The position numbers were made by a program, and so were the translations under genes. A stretch of DNA of 64,000 bases. Origin: Enchytraeus crypticus. Its lineage: Eukaryota > Annelida > Clitellata > Enchytraeida > Enchytraeidae. The notes under the pieces are model-generated. The model was given only the letters and a program-made list of their open reading frames with translations. It was not told the DNA's origin and did no database searches. This document shows, piece by piece, positions 1-12,345 of this stretch (the first letter of the stretch is position 1; the number at the start of each line of letters is the position of its first letter). The stretch lies in the NCBI GenBank assembly GCA_905160935.1, contig CAJHZI010000431.1, positions 2,256,001 through 2,320,000 of the forward strand. Reading direction: 5' to 3'.

Positions 1-357
1 TCGTACGCATTTAACAAATGAACCAAGTATAACTTACACTAATAAACTGATAGTAATTTAGATTTGTAATCGCCTACAGTTAAACACTAAGTTATATCAT
101 ACAAGTCGCATTCAGTTCTAGGCTGAGATGTGGACTGATGCGCTGTACTGGAGGATATTTGTAACGGATGGATTTACTTCCTGATTCCACTTAATTCCTT
201 CAATCCTGCCCTTATCAAATATCTTCATTATTTCCACATGCTAACGCTTCTCCCATTGGTCCGCTTGATCGTCCAATAGCGGACTAGGTCTCGCCTGCGT
301 GCAATGTCCGGAACCATTGAGCATACAATCATACTTGACAATTTTATCATACAAAAT
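1..357. other. No feature recognised
   Basis: AT-rich sequence without coding signal. Confidence 0.5.
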
Positions 358-660
358 GTTCTCTCTCTCTCTCTCTCACTTTCTATCTCTCTCTCTCTCT
401 CGCTCTCTAGTTCTAGTGATCTACCCAGTTGCATGTCCAAGGTACATATTGCTACCCATACGCTCCTTTTCACTCTTCATACAGAGCATTCCATCGATCA
501 ATGAACTAATCCTTTCACAAGAGGCTATGCCTTATCCACACCTTAATGTAGCCTATATCTTTGGAATAACATGGATTCTGAGGTAGTTTCCCGTTTCCTT
601 TCGCCGTCGCCTCTTATGACAAGTGCAGCTTACAGCAGGCCTATTCTTCTGTGACCCTGG
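358..660 (-). mobile_element. Family D SINE with CT microsatellite end
   Basis: Reverse orientation: the CT run (358-408) is its 3' GA tail, then ATGTCCAAGGTACATATTGC (tail) and GCCGTCGCCTCTTATGAC (reversed GGCGAC block). Confidence 0.72.
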
Positions 661-1031
661 CAGAACAAGGAAACAAAAACACATCTGTTTCGAGAAATGA
701 TAGAAAACTTGTAGTGCGTACTTTAACAAGTTGTATACATAACAGTTTTATCATCATCAACACAGAACAATCGTGAGACGAACGTGTCGTAAAAGTCAAC
801 AAAGCAAGAGAGAGGCAGCTTCTAATCACATCAGAATTCATAAACTACATTTTGCAAAGGTAGGCCCACAGGTTGTATTGTGGTTTAGAAAAAACTGAGA
901 TTTTGGCAACTTTGTTTATGCATAAGAAGAGTAGGCCTACAGTTTAGTATATCTACTTCACTAATTGATAGTATCTACTTAATACCCACTAATATATCTA
1001 GTAGTGAAATCTACTTTCCTTTTTGTTATGG

Positions 1032-1035
<4 letters not shown>

Positions 1036-1091
<56 letters not shown>
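1036..1091 (+). repeat. GA microsatellite
   Basis: (GA)n with one A insertion. Confidence 0.95.
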
Positions 1092-1784
1092 TTGAAGAGA
1101 AAATCGTGTAAATATAGACGCATACATTGCGTAAACATCAATTAGAACTTTCATATATCTTGTAGAAGACAGCTTTTATATTTTTTGAAAATGTTCACAT
1201 TACGAACAGAACTTTCCTCTGAGTCTCTGGCAGAATGCTATCAAATCTTGACATTGATTTACGTACAAATTTCAAGTAGACTGATTTGAAGTCAGACGAA
1301 AGTCAAAGTCTAATTTGATCAAACTTCATACCATTAGCAATAATAATACTAAATCTTCAAGATTTTAAACATTGTCCTAGAATATAGGTCTATGTGATTT
1401 GGTCTCCAATGAGCAAGGGTCCGACAGAGAGCACTAGAGAGATAGATTGACCCATTTCTACAGCCAATCAGAGTCAACTATACCGAGATGGTCTTCCAAT
1501 AATTGACAGTTGATTCTAACCAATCAGCTTCGAGCTTCTTTGGTTCAGCTTTGATCACGGAAACGACCCTACTAATCGAAACTGATCTCAAGTTATTAAA
1601 ACAATGTTATCACTATCGTCAATAAGCAGGTGCTCCATAAGACCAAAGCGCTGTTGGAGAGGTTAACATTTCATGGAAATAATGATAAACATTGAAATAA
1701 ACACCAAAAATGATTACTATACTTGTAATAATATTAACCGAATAGAAAACATGAACCATCACACAAGAGGTTGCAGAAGGATTA
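1092..1784. other. Noncoding stretch with two CCAAT boxes
   Basis: AGCCAATCAGAG (about 1462) and AACCAATCAGCT (about 1519) lie 57 bp apart in the same orientation. They could belong to a promoter outside or unseen in the window; no coding exon was found nearby. Confidence 0.3.
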
Positions 1785-1864
1785 ATAGTAATAATAGTAA
1801 TAATAATAATAATAGTAATAATAATAATAATAAAATTATAGCAATAGCAATAAAATAAAATAAG

Positions 1865-1903
<39 letters not shown>
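1785..1903 (+). repeat. AAT trinucleotide array
   Basis: Two AAT blocks with AGT variants; gives Asn/Ile frames that are not genes. Confidence 0.93.
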
Positions 1904-1905
<2 letters not shown>

Positions 1906-1997
1906 AGTTTCTATATCTCATTAGAGCATGATGGCGGTATATCAGTAAATTTATTAGACTTCAGCGAAATGAAAGATAGCAAATTAAATTTTTAAGA

Positions 1998-2142
1998 AAA
2001 GCTGGTAAAGCTAAGGTTAATGTCAGTTTCCTCACTCGAAAGCGATGTCAGTGACGAGCGAGCCCAGGATTTGAACCCCGCACCTACTGATCCGCGGTCG
2101 AGCATCTTACCGACTTTGCCACTGGCTCCAGCCAGTACATAA
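1998..2142 (-). mobile_element. Family B tRNA-like SINE
   Basis: In reverse: GGCTGGAGCCAGTGGC, GTCGGTAAGAT, CTCGACCGCGGATCAG, B-box GGGTTCAAATCC, then CACTGACATCGCTTTCGAG, TGAGGAAACTGACATTAACC and AGCTTTACCAGCTTT. Confidence 0.82.
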
Positions 2143-3448
2143 ATGCTTGAAATTGTACCGTCTGTTTCTGTCTTCCACACAGAACAAGCTCTTGCGGTAG
2201 TACTTGACCACCAGTCTCGCTCTAAGCTACCTCTGCTCATCAATAACTAGTGGTCTAAGGCAAAATATCCGGCGATTAGAGAAGCTAGCAACAGTAATGT
2301 GTGCCGTTATATTTAGCTATGGCGTGCCTTATATTTTAAATTTAATCTACAATTTCACAACTTAATTAAAGGTCGACCTGAATCCCGGTAGGCTATTTAG
2401 CTGATGCTTAGGCTAAATGAATTTCACCAGGCAAGCCCAAGGGAACGCTACACTCAATAAAAAGCACTGCCCAATAATTGCTCATTTTAACTGCAACCAG
2501 GTAGCAAGTGTCAATCATAACATTCGATTTGCTAATTTATACCATTGTCGTAAAATGCAATTATAAGTTTAAAACAATGTTTTCAAAAAAATTTTTGAAA
2601 AATAGATTTAAATCATTCGCAAATTTTTAATATTTAAATTTAGTATGAAAATATGATCAAATTTTGCTTGAACTTTTGCTAAACGGTCAACGTTTCGTTG
2701 CTATTGTTTTGACAGTTAAATTTTTGATCACAGCTAAATATTAACCTTTTATCAATCATTGCTAAAATTAAAACTTTCGTGTTTTGATAAATTAAAATAA
2801 AATCTTAAACTCTTTAATTAACAGTTTTGTCGAAAGTTGATCTCAACAGACATATACATTACTGTTCTTGTCTACACATTGGTCCTGTAGGACTAGAGTA
2901 AAAACAGAATCTCAAATAACAAAAAAACTATCACATTTATGAATTTTGGAAAAAGGGCTCAATCTTTTGTGCCTCCGAACATAGGGGCTGAATCTATACA
3001 TAAAAATTTTTACAATTTTACTGTCTCCTGGAAAACAAAATAGTCAATTAGCCCTAATGGATTCGCAATAAATCACTTGATTAAGCTAATGTGAAACGAT
3101 TAATACCATTCTATATTCGTTTATTTTATTCCTTTCATCATATATTATTCTTGTTTCCACTGGAGCAGCTTAGCATCTATTGATTGCTGAGAATTATTAA
3201 AGTCTCGACCCGCTCATAAAAGACACCAAAGTGTTCGCACAAAGCTGCACTATAAATTAACAGTCTGAAATTAATGTTCAATAAGGAATTGTCAGTCGAT
3301 AGTTATTGCTAGTCGACGGGGTAGAATATCCCGTTAAATTGATGTTATATATGATTTCCATAAAACGACTTGCAACTGACTAACTTTTGTATGATAGTGG
3401 AAACTGCCGAGTGTGATTTAAGTTCTAAAAACCTAAATACGCATTATT
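2143..3448. other. AT-rich noncoding stretch
   Basis: Only short AT-rich frames; no repeat family or gene recognised. Confidence 0.5.
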
Positions 3449-3675
3449 GTGAAATGATCAACTATGTTGATATCTATCACTTTTCAATACCACATGTTTA
3501 AACCGTTAGGCAATTTAGACCATTTACCTTATAACCAGTCCAGTGAATGTTCGAGATTTATTCTCAGATCAGCGTGGCCGGGATTCGAACCCACGAGAGT
3601 TCAATTCACCTCAGGATCTCTCATTTGAAATTTCATGACTTTACCCCTACGCTATTTAGGCATTCGAGAAAAGTT
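3449..3675 (-). mobile_element. Family A tRNA-like SINE
   Basis: In reverse it reads a box A-like TAGCGTAGGGGTAAAG, box B GGGTTCGAATCC, then a unique body ending GATCATTTCAC. About 225 bp. Same family at 15013, 30001, 32485 and 43725. Confidence 0.8.
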
Positions 3676-4731
3676 CTTGTTTAAGGTATTTGTAATATAA
3701 AATAATGTAGGCTTACTGTTTTTAAGTAATGCGTTATGATAAATTAAATAGAATTTCAATGCAGGTATAGAAACTATTTCTACTATATACCTATGTTAAT
3801 TTCAGTTGTTAGTCAGTCGGAATCGGTACGCTTACATTTCTACATTGCAATGCATAATTCAATTACAGTGTAAATTCCTTTAACGCATTGTCTATTTCTG
3901 TTGCAATATTATACCCTCCATTCACTTGATACGGGTTTGCTCTAGCACTCATTTCCTATAAGCTTATAGCAAAATCATAATAACTTTCGGAGAATTATTT
4001 AACAAATATATGTATCAGGGTAACTTGCCCAGCTAGACCAAGGTAAAGAGATGTTGAGCTTTATTCTCTCTCCTGACCATTAATGATTAGTGTTTCAAAT
4101 ATTTCCCATAGATTCTACATATATATAAAGGGCCTATATCATTTCGACGTTTACAAGTTCGTCAAAGTTTTTCGAAATCCTTGATACATAAATGAGAACC
4201 GCAAAGGACTGCTGGCAAGCTCAAGAAAGACTTAATATGATATAAACTCATAAAATTAAAAACATAAAATTGTCTCATAGTAGTTCTCCTTATCTCATAT
4301 GGTTTACTGCACGTATGTGTCTAATTGCATGAATCAATTACATGCAATTGGTATCCTAATCTTTATGACGGTATCTCGTAGCGTATAATTATAGTCCTCT
4401 AGTCGTCATGAAAGAAAGACTTATTCTTCTGCATCTTGACTCCAAACATACATCATCTAATACCTATCCTACCCTGGCAAGTTCCCATGTCATTTACTAA
4501 TGGCTTAGCAGTGCGATCTCAATGGGTGGAATTTATATGAGCGGGAGCAATTCCCGTAGACACTCGAGTAGAGCCTGTAAAATAATCTCCGGTCGTTTTA
4601 TAAGAACGTTTTTATTACCAGCCTGATGACATGCAGTCCAATTGTTGAACGTCTTGTTGCGGGAAGGGATTTAATTGGTTTCCGTCTTGAGCTGTGATGG
4701 TAAAGGAAGAGTGGATGGAAGAAGGGTGTAC

Positions 4732-4734
<3 letters not shown>

Positions 4735-4764
<30 letters not shown>
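4735..4764 (+). repeat. GA microsatellite
   Basis: About 30 bp of pure (GA)n. Confidence 0.93.
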
Positions 4765-4769
<5 letters not shown>

Positions 4770-4854
4770 AATAATTGTAAAAATAATTGATGGTTTCTCT
4801 CATTAATGAGGATATTCAGTATACAAAATTAAATTTTAAGCACATGACAAGTAG

Positions 4855-5337
4855 ACCTATGAGAGTACGACATTATGAGAGTACGACACTCTGAGAGTAC
4901 GACAGCAAGAGAGTACGACACTATGAGAGTACGACACTATGAAAGTAAGACACTAGAGAGTAAGACACTAAGAGAGTACGACACTATGACGACACTATTA
5001 GAGTACGACACTATGACGAAACTATGAGAGTACGACACTATGAGACTACGACACAATGAGAGTACGACATTATGAGAGTAAGACACTATGAGAGTACGAC
5101 ACTATGAGAGTACGACATTATGAGAGTAAGAAACTCTGAGAGTACGACACTATGAGAGTACGACACAATGATGACACTATGAGAGTATGACACTATGAGA
5201 GTACGACATAATAAGATTACGGCACTATGAGAGTACGACACTATGAGAGTACGACACTATGAGAGTACGACTTAATGAGATTACGACACTATGACAGTAC
5301 GACACTATGAGGGTACGAAACTATGAGAGTACGACAC
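4855..5337 (+). repeat. 16-bp satellite array
   Basis: About 29 units of GAGAGTACGACACTAT with point changes and a few shortened units. Confidence 0.92.
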
Positions 5338-6089
5338 TCAGATGACAGGCAGATTTTATGATAAGCTGATATTATTTGCAGCACTGCACTGACGGCACTG
5401 AAGGGCTGAGGCTATATAACATGAACGAGTCAAGACGGATGGTCAATAGTATTATAAATGACCGGCCTGAGTGGACACTGTCCAGTGAAGAATGCTGGCT
5501 CATCCATTGGTCATCTGATCTGAACAGAACTAAAGAAGAAGAAGATATAGAAGAGAAAAAGGAGGAGAAAGAGAAATTAAAAGGATAAAGTAGAACTTGA
5601 TTGAGAAGATCAAAAGTGTGAGAAAAAAGAGATAATACTCGTAATATAAAAAGAAGACTAGAGAAGTGAATAATAGAAGAATAGAAGAATAAGAAAATGA
5701 GGCAATTTGGAAAAGGACAAAGAAAAAGTAAAAAAGAGGAGGAAATTTGTTTGAGAAGAAGAAATACTTCAAAGCTCTCAATTAAGAATATAACGTCTTC
5801 TATCTGGTTGACCGTTACACATGCATTATAGCTCCTGGTTCAGTGGTCACGATATCAAATCCTTCTATTTTGTCCACTGGACAAATCCACTGACCAGCAT
5901 ACGTTGTGAGAATTCTCCCACCTGTATGCTGTACGTTTTAGAATTCATGAACAACCGATGGAAGTTTAAAGAAGTACAGGACTGCAATTCTTTTTAATCA
6001 ATAAATATACTTTCTAATCGTCGAAGTACAAGATTCTAGGTAAAATCAGCATACGTGGGACGGCTGTTTGGAACAGTCTACCAGCAAGT
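5338..6089. other. Noncoding stretch, purine-rich in part
   Basis: 5525-5765 is A/G-rich (GAAGAAG-type). 5376-5530 has moderate complexity but no recognisable product. Confidence 0.45.
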
Positions 6090-6235
6090 CTATAATGAAT
6101 TATTGGCTATTTTAAAGTGCAGAAGGGATAACCTTGTTGATCGATGGGGTGCTCTCTGAAGTGTGACAGCACACTTTGAGCAGAAATATATACCTTTGAC
6201 CTGCCACTGGGCAAAACACTAGAAAAGTTAGTTAT
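6090..6235 (+). mobile_element. Family D SINE 3' fragment
   Basis: TTGTTGATCGATGGGGTGCT and TACCTTTGACCTGCCACTGG tail. A similar fragment is at 51720-51955. Confidence 0.6.
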
Positions 6236-7294
6236 AGGTGCTTTTGTATGATGAGCTGCCATCTATGATGAGAATGACGCTATTACATTTACGGGCGGTA
6301 GGAGAGGGTTTCTTACTGTAAACACCTTGATTTTGAAAATAATATCAAATATACAGTATATTAATATCATTAACGCAAAAGCATACCAATTACAGTATAA
6401 AACAGTACAGAACAGAACATTACAGTACAGAACATGACAGTAACTTACTGTTACCTTATTCTTTGTAACGGTAGCTCGAGTGTGTCGAGTCGTCTTGAAA
6501 AGACGCCTTGTGCTTCTGAACATTGACTCTAAACACACTACAACCTACCCACCTACAAAGCATACCAATTGATAGAGATTCATGTTCACCAGTCTTAGTT
6601 TGAGAGCTGGATCATCACTCAGTCAAGTCTGACTACTTCTTTGGTTGGTCGGTCAGTTGGTCAACCACGGCGATGGTCCGTTGTACCCATGACTTCTCAA
6701 TGAGAATACCTCTGGCTTCTGACTTTGACGTTAAATCCACAGAAAGGCATACTAATTGTTAACTCGGGGAGCAGTGTTAAATTACTGTTTTCTTTGCGAG
6801 ATAAACGCGTAATAAGCACGAACTGTTCTAGAGTGACGGTAGCTAGAGTCTGTTAGATCGTTTTGAAGAGAAACTGTGCTTCTGATCCGTGCGTTAAACA
6901 CATTACCGTACATTCCGCATAATTTTGGCTTTCGTAAATACTAATCGATCTAGCTTAGGTTAATTAAAATTAACAGTGGCTACCAGCCTTTGAACGAACG
7001 TTTCTTATTTTGTGATATGCCCATCTATCTAGAGTTTTATTGTCAACACCTGCAGTAATCGATAGCGACACGGCTTATGATTATATCAATACGAGCGCTT
7101 GACAGAATGGACAGAATGATACAATGATATGAGCAAAGAGGATCAAGGGAAGTCACTATGCAGTACTTCCGTCGGAAACAAAAACCCAGAACTGAAAACT
7201 AAAAATTGACTATAAATAGTAGGCCTATAACTGTTTGTGGACTTTGGATGTTTATATTTGAATTTATATTTTTTGTATATTTTTCATTTTCGAT

Positions 7295-7297
<3 letters not shown>

Positions 7298-7361
<64 letters not shown>
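7298..7361 (+). repeat. TA microsatellite
   Basis: (TA)n about 50 bp upstream of LINE copy 1. Confidence 0.93.
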
Positions 7362-7411
7362 TTGCTATAAACTATCTATAATATAGAGATCAATTATAAG
7401 ATAAAGATAAT

Positions 7412-7837
7412 GAAAACTATGGTTTGGGCCGCGCTATTGTATGGATGTGAAACATGGACATTAAGGAAGATCCTTAAGGCATATTAGGAAACTGGAGGCA
7501 TTGGAAATGTGGATATGGAGAAGAATGGAGAGGATTAGCTGGACTCAAAAGGTTACAAATGAGGAAGTTCTGGAGAGAGTTGGCACAGATAGACCGTTGA
7601 TAAATGTATTAAGAAATAGGAAGAAGAGATGGATAGGACACATTCTAAAGGGGGAAGGTCTATTAAAAGAGGTCATAGAAGGCAGAATGGAAGGAAAAAG
7701 AGGCAGGGGCAGCCCGAGATTAGGTATGTTGATGATTTAAGGACCCACTCATATGTGGACATGAAGAGGAAGGCGGAAGACAGAGACAGAGAAGAGTGGA
7801 GGCGTTATATACCATGGACCTGCCAGTACGCAGTGCA

Positions 7838-7840
<3 letters not shown>
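7412..7840 (+). mobile_element. Non-LTR retrotransposon 3' end (LINE copy 1)
   Basis: Degenerate reading: AALLYGCETWTLRK, MWIWRRMERISWTQKVTNEE, RKKRWIGHIL, EGKRGRG, ending at ACCATGGACCTGCCAG then CAGTGCACTA and a TA microsatellite. These are the C-terminal motifs of LINE reverse transcriptases. 5'-truncated. Confidence 0.85.
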
Positions 7841-7890
<50 letters not shown>

Positions 7891-7933
7891 GTATACATGT
7901 ATATATATATATATATATATACATGTATACATG

Positions 7934-7987
<54 letters not shown>
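7840..7987 (+). repeat. TA microsatellite at a LINE 3' end
   Basis: Starts right after the LINE GTGCACTA end; contains ACACGTATACATGTATAT-type interruptions. Confidence 0.93.
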
Positions 7988-7991
<4 letters not shown>

Positions 7992-8437
7992 CTGATGATG
8001 ATGCAACTGGTAGATATAGATGATGACAAATGTAGTTGTACGTATTTAATTAAAATTATTCTGTAAAGTTATTACATCCGTAAATGCTTGATCGATAATG
8101 TAATAAATGCTCTATTGAGACTGTCAACAGATCAATAGCATTACACTGATGTCTAAGTTAAATCAATGCCTGATTGTCGCTTTTCCATCATCCAGATCTC
8201 TCAAAATAACTTGCATGTCATAAAAGACTTACACATAAGGTATTTTTATTATAGTATTAAGTTGCTTTTTTTATTACAGCATTCCAATATTTGATTAATA
8301 TTATTTAATTTTTACTATTGTCCATAATTAATATATTTTCAAAATGTTATATTATTTTTACAATATCGCAATATAATTTTACTGCAGTATTTTTATTGAA
8401 GTATTATGTTTCAAATGTTTGCAGTACTTTTCTACAA

Positions 8438-8544
<107 letters not shown>

Positions 8545-8898
8545 CATATTACAGTGTTCCTATTAGACCTACGGTATTTCTAAAAGCTAATAAAAGAAGC
8601 AAACAAACAAAATTATAAAAAATCAATTTTTACAGGAAAAAGGAGATCCAAAGGCTTGCTAGGATTTCTAGGATGAAAGCCAAGCCACTTGGTGAGGATA
8701 ACTTTACGTCTTGGTCTGTAATGGGTTCGTAAATGGGTTTAATGGGGTTTTAATCTCAAAGGCGTCCACAGGGCTAATAAAATAAGCAAAGAGCGTAGTC
8801 AAAACGTAGGGGAGGATTTTTTAGAGATCTATGTGGATTTTCTTACCAATTACAATAAATAATTAAAAGAAGCATATATATATATATACTTTACTTGA

Positions 8899-9084
8899 TT
8901 ACTTTATAGTTTTATGATTTATCTATGTAATATTAACGCTCTATCACGGATATACTGTAATCCTGGACTCGACCGTGACTGATATCGCTTTCGAGTGAGG
9001 AAACTGATGTTAACATTAGCTTTACCAGCTTTTTAAAAGCAGTTAGCAAGATGACCTTCAAAAATAAAAAGTAAAGTGTCACGT
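8899..9084 (+). repeat. 186-bp direct repeat, copy 1
   Basis: Matches 9946-10131 at 184 of 186 positions (differences in GATATCGC/GACATCGC and GATGACC/GATGATC). It includes the 3' half of a family B SINE, so the duplication is younger than that insertion. Confidence 0.9.
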
Positions 9085-9352
9085 ATATATATATATACTG
9101 TCAATTGTGAATGTAATTTCTGTATTCTTTGCATAATCTCACTAAATCATTTGTAGCTTTACTTAGAAACTAGGGGGAAATTTGCATAATGGGTTAATTT
9201 AAGGGGGGATAGACGCCACTAATTCTGCTTAATAGATTTTTTATTTTTCCACGGAAATTTTGTCGTATTAACACTTTACGAATCCAACGATGCATTCTCT
9301 TCGATTAATTTACAAATATATTCAGGTTACTTTTAAATTCAGGTTACACAAC

Positions 9353-9602
9353 ATTTTCCGTATTGCGTCCGGGACACTAAGAACTAGGCCAACCGTTGAC
9401 TACACGTATCGTAAGAGGCGATATTAAAAGAAGAGAAACCATTTTTCCGAAAGCTATCGACTACAAAAGTATGGATAACACATAGCCTATTGCGAAGGGA
9501 TAAAGTTGTAGATATACATGTAGAGCGTGAAAGCAGATTCTGAGTAGGCTAAATGTACCTCGGACCTGCCACATGATAGAACTCTAGAGAGAGAGAGAGA
9601 GA
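9353..9602 (+). mobile_element. Diverged family D SINE
   Basis: AACCGTTGACTACACGTATC and AAGAGGCGAT near its head; ends TACCTCGGACCTGCCACATG and a GA run. Confidence 0.62.
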
Positions 9603-9945
9603 TTCAAGCTCCAATTTCTGTAAGTTTTCTTAGACTGTAAGTTTATGTGTTTATATGACTGTCTATGTGCTGTCATTAGAGTAATACATAACTTTAGGTC
9701 TGAACCACACATTTGTCATTAAGCACACAGTCCTATATCATTTACTTGTCCCATTGTTTTACTACTCTGGAGTTTTTCCAATCTCTGGATGTAGCCACTT
9801 CTCAACTGTCATTGCGCATTCTATTAATTATATCTCTACGCTACGGTGCATCCTTTAGTCTAAACGGCCACTATGGATTTTACTTTGGAGGGACAACGAA
9901 TAGAGAATCCGTTTTAAGTGGCTTCATGTAATCAATGAAATATAG

Positions 9946-10131
9946 TTACTTTATAGTTTTATGATTTATCTATGTAATATTAACGCTCTATCACGGATAT
10001 ACTGTAATCCTGGACTCGACCGTGACTGACATCGCTTTCGAGTGAGGAAACTGATGTTAACATTAGCTTTACCAGCTTTTTAAAAGCAGTTAGCAAGATG
10101 ATCTTCAAAAATAAAAAGTAAAGTGTCACGT
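9946..10131 (+). repeat. 186-bp direct repeat, copy 2
   Basis: Partner of 8899-9084 at a period of 1047 bp. The 860 bp between them hold a family D SINE ending in GA repeats (9353-9602) and no recognisable coding region. There is no TG..CA termini, so LTRs are not supported. Confidence 0.9.
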
Positions 10132-10523
10132 CTGTTTTCTATGTATAACGAAAAGTGTGCTATTAGTTTATTATGTAGACAGACCGATGAGATTGAGATG
10201 TAGATTTAGTGTCCTCATGTAGTCTAGGTTCGTTTAGATTAGGCGCGGTTCACAGCCTTCTAAATCCAGCCATCCCAAATTACTTTTTCTTTAAGTTGGC
10301 GACCCCGGAATTTGTTGTTCACATCGCTACTGTAGCTTGTTAAGGTTTTTAAGTTTTGCTAGTGTTTGTTCTACTTTTCTACTGTAAGATATTTTTAGAG
10401 AACTTAGATGGCGGCGATGCGATTTTTTTCTCACTTTACTGCCCAAGAATTAGGGACTCTAATTCTCGGGCAGTGAGTTGTTCCAAGTACCAAGATGTTT
10501 AAAGCAGTCACTACTATTTATTA

Positions 10524-10650
10524 CTTTCAGTTTTTGCACCGTTTTTGGACCTTCCTTTGCTCGCCGGCTTGATTTGGACTCAATAGTGCTCGATGTTGTC
10601 ATTGATTACTATAGCACTCTATAATTGTTGTTATTATTATTATTATTACT
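10524..10650 (-). mobile_element. Family F SINE
   Basis: Reverse copy with TTGCACCGTTTTTGGACCTT and a (TTA)n end. Short remnants also at 12740-12795 and 63655-63700. Confidence 0.72.
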
Positions 10651-11084
10651 AGAAAGTATTGCAGCTAAAGAACATTGAACAGGTTCTAAATGTGATTTGA
10701 GAATGCTAATAAAATAATAGGAACTAAAATAGGTCTAAGATCTTTATCAATTTATATTGAAATCTGCTGTACTGAATAGAATCATTTTGAAATAGCTCAA
10801 TTCGATGGTAATATATTCAGGGATATGGGCCTACTGTAGGGTATAAGTAGATTAGTCATATAATGTTATTCTTAAATATTGGGGCTACCTGCTCCATGCA
10901 TGGTCCCCTAATCACTGCGCCTGTCTCTATTTCAGTATTCAATATAATCTAATTGTTTCACTTGGAGACCGATAAGCTCGACTGAGCAGCTATTGTATCT
11001 GCGACATATCGGATGCAGGTGTGAAATCGATCAACCGTTAACCGCAGAGGCTTATCAGCAGCTGATATCACTTCATCAAAACTC

Positions 11085-11101
11085 ATCTCTCTCTCTCTGT
11101 C

Positions 11102-11149
<48 letters not shown>
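11085..11149 (+). repeat. CT microsatellite
   Basis: (CT)n with two interruptions. Confidence 0.93.
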
Positions 11150-11155
<6 letters not shown>

Positions 11156-11477
11156 TGGGTTACCTCGATAATAGCTGTAACAAAATGTTGCAAATTAAGG
11201 CTATTTTTTAATATATTCCAATTCGTATTTAATTACAATTATTAATTTATTTACAATTCGTGTTTTGGAAAGATCTAGTGAGCAGTTATTTCGTAAAATA
11301 TGCTTTAGTATACTCTAAGACTACATTTTGTGCTCACTTGTGTCAGATCTCTTCTATTTGTGAGCCTCTGTGACTATAAGGGTTATGCCTTCCAATAGTC
11401 AGCACTATGCTTGTGCCTGTGCTATTAGAACTTGACGGAGATCTTGTCGTCCGAAAACGTCATCAGTAATGAACCCT

Positions 11478-11624
11478 TAAAAGCTGGTAAAGCCGATGTT
11501 AACGCCAGTTTCCTCACTCGAAAGCGATGTCAGTGAAGGCGAGACCAGGATTTGAACCCCGCACATACTGCTCCGCGGTCGAATATCTTACCGATAGGCC
11601 TATCGCCATTGGCTCCAGCCAAAC
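11478..11624 (-). mobile_element. Family B tRNA-like SINE
   Basis: Full-length reverse copy. The tail AAAGCTGGTAAAGC is at its left edge and the GGCTGGAGCC head is near 11612-11622. Confidence 0.82.
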
Positions 11625-11875
11625 GATGGTATTTATAATTCACTCAAATTAGCTAATAGTCCATAGCTAAATAGTAAACAACAGAACTGTAACGACTTCT
11701 GGCAAAAGAACATAATATCGTTTATCACTTTCTTGTACTTACGGCCTATGCAATATCTGAACATTCATTTTAAATCTATTTGGAAATTATCAATACATTG
11801 ATTGTTTACACTGCTAATAAATAAATAAATAAATACGTAAAGATATAAAGAAATATCTACACATAAATATTAACA

Positions 11876-11879
<4 letters not shown>

Positions 11880-11918
<39 letters not shown>
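11880..11918 (+). repeat. TA microsatellite
   Basis: Pure (TA)n. Confidence 0.93.
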
Positions 11919-11921
<3 letters not shown>

Positions 11922-12216
11922 AAAAATATAAAGTTTGTTTTATATCTAAGAAGACCTTAGACGGACGACAAGTCTACCTTTTCATTACAGACTGCTGTTT
12001 CAGGGTTCACTGTCAACATTTGGTCACTTAATAACTCACTGGCAGGAATAACGCCATCTCACGGTTGAGTGAATCACTGACTGCACAAACAAGTGCGTCA
12101 GTCAACTGTGGGCTTCCTTTCAGAGTACAAATTTGCACAAAATTTAAAACACACTGATAGTCTGCAATATTCACCGAACTCGAAATAATCCTACTTAACC
12201 GAATTATCTTACGGAC

Positions 12217-12345
12217 ATCGCCAGTAAGATATTCGACCGCGGATCAGTATGTGTTTGTTCAAATTCTGGGCTCGCCCGTCACTAATATTGCTTTCGAGAG
12301 ATGAACTGACGTTAACATTGGCTTTACACGGCTTTATAGCTTTTA
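12217..12345 (+). mobile_element. Family B tRNA-like SINE
   Basis: Diverged forward copy lacking the GGCTGGAGCC head; keeps GACCGCGGATCAGTATGTG and the core TGACGTTAACATTGGCTT. Confidence 0.75.

Larger units (their letters stand above)
4366..6915. repeat. Four degenerate copies of a 100-bp repeat
   Basis: Segments at about 4366-4470, 6465-6560, 6640-6760 and 6825-6915 share GACGGTATCTCG / AACGGTAGCTCGAG / GACGGTAGCTAGAG starts, a CTTNTGCTTCTG centre and a GACTNTAAACACA end. Too decayed to classify. Confidence 0.5.

Noticed and set aside
4855-5337. CRISPR-like regular array
   Set aside because: Units are contiguous with no unique spacers; eukaryotic minisatellite.
9713-9931. 72-codon plus-strand frame with a hydrophobic start
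   Set aside because: No family similarity recognised, no splice partners, and it lies between direct repeats.
8899-10131. LTR retrotransposon
   Set aside because: The direct repeats lack TG..CA ends, there is no primer-binding site or polypurine tract, and they contain a SINE; kept only as unexplained repeats.
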